A stretch of 5,251 bases of DNA, taken from contig JAJECR010000184.1 of NCBI GenBank assembly GCA_022821935.1, positions 1 to 5,251 on the forward strand. The letters are read 5' to 3'. The translations under genes and the position numbers were made by a program. Of the stretch, positions 1 through 4,900 are shown in pieces (positions within the stretch are counted from its first letter, which is position 1; each line of letters begins with the position of its first letter). This DNA comes from Candidatus Latescibacterota bacterium (GTDB lineage: Bacteria; JAAXHH01). The notes below the pieces were generated by a model. It was not told where the DNA came from. It worked only from the letters and a program-made list of their open reading frames with translations, and searched no databases.

Positions 1-759
1 CATGGCCTTCTCGCAGGCCGCCTTCCAGTCGCTCGGATCGTGGCCTTCGTCTTCCAGCTTCTTGACGCGCTGCTTGAAGAAGGGGTAGTCGTTGTCCTTG
101 TTGAAGGTGACGCAGGGACTGAATACGTCGATCAGGGCGAAACCCCTGTGCTGGACAGCCTGTTCGATGAGCCCGGTCAGGTGGCGGGCGTCGCCGCTGA
201 AGGCCCTGGCCACGAAGGTCGCGCCGTTCATGATCGCCGCCGTGATGGGATTGATCGGCGCTTCCACGCTGCCGAAGGGCGTGCTCTTGGTCCGCATGTC
301 GATGCTGCTGGTGGGGGACACCTGTCCCGTGGTCAGACCATAGATCTGGTTGTCCATGACGATGTAGGTCAGGTCCACGTTTCGCCGCGACGTGTGGGTG
401 AAGTGGTTTCCGCCGATACCGTATCCGTCGCCGTCACCGCCCGTGACGAACACGGTCAGCTCGTGGTTCGCCATTTGCGCGCCCGTGGCCACGGCCAGCG
501 CGCGGCCGTGCAGGGTATGCATGCCGTAGGAATTGAAGAATCCCGGGAAATTCGAGGAACACCCGATACCGCTGATCGTGAGTATCTCGTGGGGCTGGAG
601 ACCGAGATTGGCACAGGCCCGCTGCAGACTGCTCAACACGCCGAAATCGCCGCATCCCGGACACCAGTCCGGATCCACCTTGCCCTTGTAGTCCTTCGCT
701 TTTAAGGGTACTGCCGGTTTTTCCTGTACTTCGTCACGTGTTAAAGTTTCCACTGACAT
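1..759 (-). CDS. korB: 2-oxoacid:ferredoxin oxidoreductase beta subunit (TPP-binding), 3' end beyond window
   Basis: The frame is open from an ATG at 759 to the window edge, giving 253 residues without the C-terminus. It encodes the thiamine-pyrophosphate and [4Fe-4S] subunit of a cytoplasmic enzyme that interconverts a 2-oxoacid plus CoA with acyl-CoA plus CO2, using ferredoxin. Visible marks are CPGCG (C33, C36), C67 in GIGCSSN and C216 in SPCVTFN, matching the four cluster ligands of this family. The TPP motif is also present: GDG at 108-110 and N137 in DNQIYGLTTGQ, with the expected 26-residue spacing. HTLHGRA (81-87) and KSTPFGS (158-164) are also typical. The start is supported by AAGGAG 8 nt upstream and by the 12-nt gap after the alpha-subunit gene. 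The family is certain. 2-Oxoglutarate as substrate is the likeliest reading, but pyruvate or a branched 2-oxoacid cannot be excluded, and position 70 is Asn where I expect a basic residue. Confidence 0.93.
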   Translation of the reverse strand, partial: MSVETLTRDEVQEKPAVPLKAKDYKGKVDPDWCPGCGDFGVLSSLQRACANLGLQPHEILTISGIGCSSNFPGFFNSYGMHTLHGRALAVATGAQMANHELTVFVTGGDGDGYGIGGNHFTHTSRRNVDLTYIVMDNQIYGLTTGQVSPTSSIDMRTKSTPFGSVEAPINPITAAIMNGATFVARAFSGDARHLTGLIEQAVQHRGFALIDVFSPCVTFNKDNDYPFFKQRVKKLEDEGHDPSDWKAACEKAM

Positions 760-767
760 GATGGGGA

Positions 768-773
768 CTCCTT
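768..773 (-). promoter_or_regulatory. Ribosome binding site of korB overlapping the korA stop codon
   Basis: On the minus strand the sequence reads TAAGGAG, so the korA stop TAA (774-772) shares bases with the AAGGAG Shine-Dalgarno. The spacing to the korB ATG is 8 nt. This fixes the korB start and suggests that ribosomes finishing korA feed korB, which would help keep the subunits at equal levels. Confidence 0.8.
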
Positions 774-2616
774 AGACGATGACTTCCTGATAGGGCACGT
801 AGATGTCTGTCGTTTCGGCCAGCAGTTCCTTGACACCCTCCACGATATGGTGGGGCATGAAGGGCTCTCCGTCATATTTGCGGATATGGCCGTCTGCCGT
901 CAACCCGGTTTCGCTGCGCAGATAGCGATGGAACTGGCCGGAATAGTTGTTTTCCACGATTACGGTCCGCTTCGCATTCGCAAACACGTCCGCGATCGCT
1001 TCCCCGTGAAGCGGGACGATCCATTTTACGGGCAGGTGATTCACCGCGATGCCTTCATTGTTCAGCATCTCCACCGCCTCGCTGATCACGCCCCGGGTCG
1101 AACCCCAACCGATGAGCGTGACTTCGGCATCGGCGGCGCCGGAAAGCTCGGGCGGGTCGATGTGGCCTGCCGCGCCCTTGAACTTCCGGGCCCGCTTTTC
1201 CACCATTTTGCGGCGCTTGTGGGGATTGGTGAACTCGTCGCTCACCAGGACGCCGTCTTCGTCGTGTTCGTCCGTGGCCACCACGTGGGCGTATCCCTGC
1301 ACGCCGGGGAGCGCGCGGGGCGATATGCCGCTTTCGGTGTTCTCGTAGCGAAGGTAACCGTTACTCGGCGCGCCGATGAGCCCGTGGCCGTTCGCTTCCT
1401 GCGAACCCGTCGGAATATCGCTCGCGTCCGTTCGGGATTCGGTAATCACGGAGCCCCGGTCAATGTGCGGCTGCATGTCGATTGCGTCCGGGTCGACGCT
1501 GAACGTGCCTTCGGAAATGAGCAGATCCGAAATCACGATGCCCGGGCACTGGAATTGGTCTACCAGGTTGAACAGTTCGGGCATGGTGTTGAAAGCGTCC
1601 AGCGCGTCGGTCGGGGCCACGACGAACCGCTCGAAATCTCCCTGGCTCGCGCCGAGGATCTGCCAGAGGTCGCCCTGCTCCGTCTTGGTGGGCACGCCCG
1701 TGGACGGACCCGCCCGCTGCACGTCGATGAAGACGACGGGAATCTCCATCATCGCCGCGCTGCCCACCGCCTCGGTCATCAGGGCGAATCCGCCGCCCGA
1801 CGTCGCGCACATGGACCGGCAACCCACGTGGGCGGCGCCGATCGCCATGTTGGCCACCCCGATCTCGTCCTCGACCTGCCGAACCATGATGCCCAGTTCC
1901 CGCGCGTTCTTCGCCATCCAGTGGAGTACGCCCGTGGACGGACTCATGGGGTAGGCACAGTAGAATTTGACCCCTGCCGCCGCGCCGCCCATGGCGATCG
2001 CGTCGTTGCCGTTCCACACCGCCAGCGGCTTTCCGCCGGAAGGGACGGTAAGATCAAAAGGCTCGAAGTGGGCCGCGGCGTAGTCGTATCCCGCGCGGGC
2101 GACGCCTACGTTCTCGTCGACGACTTCCTGTCCCTTGCGCTGGAACTGCATGGTAAGGATTTCTTCCAGGATCTGGAAATCGATGTCGAGGAGGTACAGG
2201 ATAGTGCCGAGCGCCACGGTGTTCTGTACGAGCTTGTTGCGGTTGTTGTCGGTCAGTTCGCCGATGGGAAGGGGACAGGTATGCACGCCGTCTTCCGGGC
2301 TCCCCGGCGTGATGGTATCGCTATTGTAGATGACCCGCGTGCCGGGCCCCATGAGACCCAGGTGCCGGTCCATGGTATCCTGGTTCAGGCAGACCAGTAG
2401 GTCGAGCTTGTCGCCATGGTTGTGGACCGGTTGTTCGCCGATCCTCATTGTGAGGAAAATGTGACCGCCCCGGATAATCGACTGGTAGGCATTGTAGGCG
2501 TTGAGGTGCAGGCCGCGGCGGATGAATATCCGCGCCAGCACGTTGCCCGGCGTGGCGATTCCCTGGCCCGCCGCACCGCCTATGGCAATGGCAAAGTCGA
2601 ATCTGTCTGAACTCAT
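772..2616 (-). CDS. korA: 2-oxoacid:ferredoxin oxidoreductase alpha subunit, gamma-alpha fusion
   Basis: This 614-residue protein has the full length expected of the fused gamma-alpha subunit found in two-subunit oxidoreductases such as mycobacterial KorAB. Residues 5-185 form the gamma domain, with a glycine-rich start GGAAGQG (13-19) and RGGHIF (49-54). Residues 195-370 form the pyrimidine-binding alpha domain, with YPMSPSTG (222-229), VEDE (248-251), TSGGGFALM (272-280) and QRAGPSTGVPTKTEQGDL (300-317). After a linker containing ISPRALPG (431-438), residues 497-600 form the C-terminal domain, with VTLIGWGSTRG and VIVENNYSGQ. The product pairs with the beta subunit encoded 12 nt downstream to make the catalytic unit. 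The ATG is supported by AGGAG 6 nt upstream and by the conserved N-terminus starting at once. A clear sigma70-type promoter lies about 95 bp upstream. Exact 2-oxoacid preference is not readable; 2-oxoglutarate is favoured by architecture. Confidence 0.94.
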   Translation of the reverse strand: MSSDRFDFAIAIGGAAGQGIATPGNVLARIFIRRGLHLNAYNAYQSIIRGGHIFLTMRIGEQPVHNHGDKLDLLVCLNQDTMDRHLGLMGPGTRVIYNSDTITPGSPEDGVHTCPLPIGELTDNNRNKLVQNTVALGTILYLLDIDFQILEEILTMQFQRKGQEVVDENVGVARAGYDYAAAHFEPFDLTVPSGGKPLAVWNGNDAIAMGGAAAGVKFYCAYPMSPSTGVLHWMAKNARELGIMVRQVEDEIGVANMAIGAAHVGCRSMCATSGGGFALMTEAVGSAAMMEIPVVFIDVQRAGPSTGVPTKTEQGDLWQILGASQGDFERFVVAPTDALDAFNTMPELFNLVDQFQCPGIVISDLLISEGTFSVDPDAIDMQPHIDRGSVITESRTDASDIPTGSQEANGHGLIGAPSNGYLRYENTESGISPRALPGVQGYAHVVATDEHDEDGVLVSDEFTNPHKRRKMVEKRARKFKGAAGHIDPPELSGAADAEVTLIGWGSTRGVISEAVEMLNNEGIAVNHLPVKWIVPLHGEAIADVFANAKRTVIVENNYSGQFHRYLRSETGLTADGHIRKYDGEPFMPHHIVEGVKELLAETTDIYVPYQEVIV

Positions 2617-2622
2617 CGGTTG

Positions 2623-2627
2623 CTCCT
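2623..2627 (-). promoter_or_regulatory. Ribosome binding site of korA
   Basis: AGGAG on the minus strand lies 6 nt before the ATG at 2616. It supports that start over any downstream codon. Confidence 0.7.
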
Positions 2628-2632
2628 GTCTG

Positions 2633-2652
2633 ACCGTTGGTGACGACCCGGT
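2633..2652 (-). other. Possible small hairpin in the korA leader, just upstream of the ribosome binding site
   Basis: In the korA leader RNA, ACCG and GGT can pair with ACC and CGGT around a four-base loop, leaving a two-base AA bulge. This gives seven mostly G-C pairs ending 5 nt before the Shine-Dalgarno. The pairing is seen directly. Any regulatory role is a guess, and short GC stems of this kind arise often by chance in GC-rich DNA. Confidence 0.25.
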
Positions 2653-2711
2653 TCTGATGATCGAGGGTTCGTGTATTTCGTCAGATGGTGATTGATGCAG
2701 TGGGAACTTAC

Positions 2712-2740
2712 AAAATAAACAGCCTGCCCGGGGATGTCAA
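2712..2740 (-). promoter_or_regulatory. Sigma70-type promoter for the korA-korB operon
   Basis: On the minus strand there is a perfect TTGACA -35 box (2740-2735), a 17-bp spacer and a TATTTT -10 box (2717-2712; four of six consensus bases, including the first two and the last). Transcription would begin near 2705, giving a leader of about 90 nt before korA. It sits in an AT-richer patch of a GC-rich window, which adds weight. The match is by eye and has no experimental support here. Confidence 0.7.
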
Positions 2741-2771
2741 CCATTCTAGTCTGGATTTGACGGTTGACGTC
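2733..2771. repeat. Imperfect inverted repeat in the divergent control region
   Basis: GATGTCAACC (2733-2742) and GGTTGACGTC (2762-2771) are reverse complements at nine of ten positions, separated by 19 bp. The left arm contains the -35 box of the korA promoter. The right arm contains a TTGACG -35-like box facing the plus-strand genes. The symmetry may simply reflect two outward-facing promoters, or it may be a two-site operator. Arm centres are 29 bp apart, close to three helical turns. Confidence 0.5.
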
Positions 2772-2796
2772 TGCGTAATTGGGGGGTAATTACAAT
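2764..2796 (+). promoter_or_regulatory. Weak candidate promoter for the plus-strand oxygenase cluster
   Basis: TTGACG (2764-2769) is a five-of-six -35 match, and TACAAT (2791-2796) is a five-of-six -10 match. The spacer between them is 21 bp, longer than the usual 16-19. With the standard 17-bp spacer the -10 would be TAATTA, a poor match. A second TTGACG lies directly upstream at 2757-2762. A promoter is expected here for the gene starting at 2865, but a non-housekeeping sigma factor or an activator-dependent site is equally possible. Confidence 0.3.
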
Positions 2797-2799
2797 TAC
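2775..2799. repeat. Cluster of GTAATT/AATTAC motifs, possible operator
   Basis: GTAATT (2775-2780), the perfect 8-bp palindrome GTAATTAC (2786-2793) and AATTAC (2794-2799) follow one another, with a run of six G between the first two. The two GTAATT starts are 11 bp apart, about one helical turn. The cluster overlaps the candidate -10 region of the plus-strand promoter, the position expected for a repressor site. No known regulator motif was recognised. Confidence 0.4.
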
Positions 2800-2855
2800 A
2801 GCATAGGTAGCCGACCAGGTAAACTCCAGAGGAGCATCGGCAATCGAATCATGCG

Positions 2856-2860
2856 GGAGG
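2856..2860 (+). promoter_or_regulatory. Ribosome binding site of the 144-residue unknown protein
   Basis: GGAGG lies 4 nt before the ATG at 2865, slightly close but a full match. It favours this start over the out-of-frame ATG at 2851. Confidence 0.6.
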
Positions 2861-2864
2861 ACGA

Positions 2865-3299
2865 ATGGCCGGAACGATTGAAGGATGGGTAGACCGCGCC
2901 GAGAGGAAAATCACGGCCGGCGTGGGCGTATCGCTGGAGGACCTCGACGAGTTGAAGGCGATTACGGACGAACCCCGTCAGCATCTGCTCTATATCTGGG
3001 CCAACGCGGACCTGGTCACAGCCGACGTGATATCCTGGAATTACTTCGGACCCTTCGACGCCGAATACCAGTTCGATCCCCGCCACGAGTGTCCCTATGG
3101 GAACGTCAAGGAGGCCATGGCGGACGGCTGGCGGATCATCTCCTTTCCAGCGGTCGAGTATCCCCTGGAAAACAGTCACAACCAACTGGGCCACGAGTTT
3201 GTCCTGGAGCGGTTCTTCCCGCCGGGAGCCGGCCTGCCCCATACGCCCCACGGGGTCCGAAAGCAGGACGCGGGACAGGGAGCCGAAGATGGCCGATGA
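2865..3299 (+). CDS. Unknown 144-residue protein, translationally coupled to a PhyH oxygenase
   Basis: I do not recognise this family. The protein is soluble-looking, without a signal peptide or membrane segment. It begins with a charged, probably helical stretch (residues 1-37), followed by an aromatic-rich core (about 38-118) containing HLLYIWANADLV (40-51), SWNYFGPFDAEYQFDP (57-72), GWRIISFP (88-95) and LGHEFVLERF (108-117). The last 25 residues are Gly/Pro-rich and probably disordered. The GW-hydrophobic strand, loop, then FVLER ending loosely resembles the C-terminal hairpin of DUF4177-type proteins, but that is only a pattern likeness. It is probably a real gene. It has a GGAGG ribosome binding site, is first in its unit, and overlaps the next gene by 11 nt, with that gene's Shine-Dalgarno inside its tail. 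It has only one Cys (C76) and no obvious catalytic motif, so a small binding or accessory role beside the oxygenase is possible but unproven. Confidence 0.75.
   Translation: MAGTIEGWVDRAERKITAGVGVSLEDLDELKAITDEPRQHLLYIWANADLVTADVISWNYFGPFDAEYQFDPRHECPYGNVKEAMADGWRIISFPAVEYPLENSHNQLGHEFVLERFFPPGAGLPHTPHGVRKQDAGQGAEDGR
3277..3282 (+). promoter_or_regulatory. Ribosome binding site of the first PhyH gene, inside the upstream coding region
   Basis: AGGGAG lies 6 nt before the ATG at 3289 and within the last codons of the preceding gene. It decides the start: the same frame is open back to an ATG at 3097, but that would add 64 residues lying over the upstream gene. Confidence 0.65.
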
Positions 3300-4077
3300 C
3301 TACAGGGCCCTGAAAAAACAGTTCGTGGATACGGGTTACGTCCTGCTCGAAGACTGGTTCGAAGCAGACCTGGTGGAACGGATCAGCGGGGACAGCCTGG
3401 CATGCAAGGGCATATCCGTGTTCGAACGGGAGAGTGTCGGCGACCTGCTCGCCCATCCCCGTGTGGTGGATTTCGTAGCCTGCCTGCTCGAATCGCCCGA
3501 TATCGCCATCAGCCCCTTCCGGTTCTGGAACCACCTTACGCCCGGCGGCGTGAGCGACGGGGGAGGCTGGCACGTGGACGACACGTGGATGGCGGACCGC
3601 CCCCTGACGGAGCTCCTCTGCATGTACTACCCGCAGGATGTCGCCGAAGACATGGGACCAACCATGCTGCTGCCCGGCAGCCACCGCAGACTGTACACGC
3701 CGAGCCAGACCCGCAAACTGGGCTGGATCCGGGGCCAGGAGAAGCTCACGGTCAAGGCGGGTTCGCTGGCCATTACCTTTCCTTCCATCCTCCATGCCAA
3801 GGCGGCCCATTTCTCCGAAAGGCCGAGATCCATGATCAAGTACGGTTACGAGGTCGCGGATCCCCGGTACGGCTACTACCTCACGCGCGAAGCCTGCGAC
3901 AATCTGTCCCGTTCGGAGGTCGGACGCGGACTGATCCGGTTCGCGGAGATCAAGGATAAGCGGGACGCGGTCTGGAACAGCTACTGGGACTTCCACCAGA
4001 GCTATACGTTCCAGGATTTCAAGCACCAGATCGGCGTCGTGGGCCGCGCCTTGCGCAAGCACCTCGAACACGAATAG
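3289..4077 (+). CDS. Phytanoyl-CoA dioxygenase (PhyH) family Fe(II)/2-oxoglutarate oxygenase, first copy
   Basis: This 262-residue cytoplasmic enzyme is expected to couple oxidative decarboxylation of 2-oxoglutarate to succinate with hydroxylation of an unknown substrate. The N-terminus has the family opening FVDTGYVLLEDWF (12-24). The double-stranded beta-helix core shows HxD at H95-V96-D97 in GGGWHVDDTW, MGPTMLLPGSHRR (122-134), and the distal iron ligand H169 in SILHAKAAHF. R180, the expected 2-oxoglutarate carboxylate binder, lies 11 residues later, the same spacing as His264 and Arg275 of human PHYH. The Asp in HxD argues against a halogenase, which would have Gly or Ala there. A C-terminal extension of about 75 residues, rich in aromatic and charged residues (YWDFHQSYTFQDF, 232-244), follows the core and may shape the substrate pocket. 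It overlaps the upstream small gene by 11 nt and is followed 13 nt later by a second PhyH gene. Substrate is not predictable. Confidence 0.88.
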   Translation: MADDYRALKKQFVDTGYVLLEDWFEADLVERISGDSLACKGISVFERESVGDLLAHPRVVDFVACLLESPDIAISPFRFWNHLTPGGVSDGGGWHVDDTWMADRPLTELLCMYYPQDVAEDMGPTMLLPGSHRRLYTPSQTRKLGWIRGQEKLTVKAGSLAITFPSILHAKAAHFSERPRSMIKYGYEVADPRYGYYLTREACDNLSRSEVGRGLIRFAEIKDKRDAVWNSYWDFHQSYTFQDFKHQIGVVGRALRKHLEHE

Positions 4078-4090
4078 CGGGATTTGCCCC

Positions 4091-4864
4091 ATGAACGGGA
4101 CGGAAATCGTACGGCGATACGAAGAAGACGGCTACGTCGTCCTGCCCGAGGTCATCGACAGCGGCCTGACCGCCGAGGCCCAGGGGCATGTCGAGTGGAT
4201 GGGACGGAAGTATCCCGACGTCAGGCCCGAGCAGTACCATCACCACCTGATCGTGGACGATCCGTTCTGGATACGCCTCTGCACCGACCCGCGGCTTATC
4301 GACGTCATCGAACCCTTTCTGGGTCCCGACATCGCGCTCTTCGCGGCCCATTACATCAGCAAGCCCCCCGGGGACGGCCAGCCGGTGCTGTGGCACCAGG
4401 ACGGGAACTACTGGCCGCTGGAACCCATGGAGGTCATCACGATCTGGCTGGCCGTGGACGATTCCAACCCGGAGAACGGATGCATGCGGGTCGTCCCCGG
4501 CAGCCACCGGGATCAGAAGCTATACCGGCACCGCGCATCGGACGGAGAGAATGTGCTGCGTTCGGAACTTGATCTGAAGGTGGATGAAACCAGGGCGGCG
4601 GATGTCATCGTGCCGGCAGGCGGCGTATCTCTGCACGATCCCTATCTGATTCACGGATCGGAGGCCAACCTGTCCGACCGGCGCCGGTGCGGGTTGACCC
4701 TCCGGTACATCCCAACGACCACGCGCATCAAGCGCGAGAACTTCCCCGCCTACCTGTGCCGCGGCAAGGCCGTGGACGGCGTCAACCACTATCCGCCCCT
4801 TCCCCGGTTCCGGCCCGGCGATCACTATCCCTTTGAAGGATGTGACCGGCCGCCGTGGAACTGA
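4091..4864 (+). CDS. Phytanoyl-CoA dioxygenase (PhyH) family Fe(II)/2-oxoglutarate oxygenase, second copy
   Basis: This 257-residue enzyme is of the same superfamily as its upstream neighbour but of a clearly different subgroup. It opens with YEEDGYVVLPEVID (10-23). The metal triad is H102 and D104 in VLWHQDGNYW, plus H188 in YLIHGSEANLS. R199 lies 11 residues after the distal His, as expected for 2-oxoglutarate binding. ENGCMRVVPGSHR (128-140) is the usual PhyH strand-turn motif. The sequence has a His-rich patch YHHHL (49-53) and ends in an aromatic, Pro-rich tail (NHYPPLPRF; DRPPWN). The start is 13 nt after the previous stop, and only a weak GGG-type ribosome binding site is seen, so expression may rely on ribosomes arriving from the gene upstream. 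The conserved N-terminus begins at once, which supports this ATG. It is likely a hydroxylase of a small molecule or acyl thioester; EctD-like or CoA-ester activity cannot be told apart here. Confidence 0.9.
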   Translation: MNGTEIVRRYEEDGYVVLPEVIDSGLTAEAQGHVEWMGRKYPDVRPEQYHHHLIVDDPFWIRLCTDPRLIDVIEPFLGPDIALFAAHYISKPPGDGQPVLWHQDGNYWPLEPMEVITIWLAVDDSNPENGCMRVVPGSHRDQKLYRHRASDGENVLRSELDLKVDETRAADVIVPAGGVSLHDPYLIHGSEANLSDRRRCGLTLRYIPTTTRIKRENFPAYLCRGKAVDGVNHYPPLPRFRPGDHYPFEGCDRPPWN

Positions 4865-4900
4865 CGGCCGCCGTGGCATTGCAGGCACGATCCCTCAAAG
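4831..4900. repeat. Imperfect inverted repeat spanning the convergent gene ends
   Basis: CTTTGAAGGAT (4831-4841) and ATCCCTCAAAG (4890-4900) are complementary at ten of eleven positions, separated by 48 bp. It covers the ends of both converging genes, where a shared terminator would be expected. No T-run follows on either strand and the loop is long, so termination is doubtful. Confidence 0.25.
4847..4876 (+). repeat. 12-bp direct repeat on either side of the second PhyH stop codon
   Basis: CGGCCGCCGTGG occurs at 4847-4858 and again at 4865-4876, a period of 18 bp. The first copy encodes the RPPW near the C-terminus of the second oxygenase, and the second begins directly after the TGA. It looks like a short tandem duplication or slippage at the gene end. 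The two copies are in the same reading frame. Confidence 0.6.

Noticed and set aside
40..705. A 221-codon plus-strand frame opposite the beta subunit
   Set aside because: The minus strand here encodes an unmistakable TPP-binding subunit with all cluster Cys residues, so the plus-strand frame is a shadow.
847..2400. A 517-codon open frame on the plus strand opposite the alpha-subunit gene
   Set aside because: Its translation is rich in Arg, His, Gly and Val with no recognisable motif. It lies wholly antisense to a certain gene in GC-rich DNA, where such long shadow frames are common.
2851..2892. 13-codon open frame starting at ATG 2851, a possible leader peptide
   Set aside because: The nearest purine-rich site (AGAGGAG, 2827-2833) is too far upstream, and the frame runs into the real gene without any attenuator-like codon run or hairpin.
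3097..3288. 64-residue N-terminal extension of the first PhyH protein from an ATG at 3097
   Set aside because: The extension overlaps the upstream gene, is rich in Ser, Arg and Pro, and resembles no PhyH N-terminus. The ATG at 3289 has a good ribosome binding site and the family motif follows at once.
3571..3579. The first PhyH protein as a halogenase of the SyrB2 type
   Set aside because: Halogenases of this fold replace the Asp of HxD with Gly or Ala. Here the triplet is His-Val-Asp, as in hydroxylases.
3136..4092. A 318-codon minus-strand frame opposite the first PhyH gene
   Set aside because: It lacks family motifs and is antisense to a protein with a complete iron and 2-oxoglutarate binding signature.
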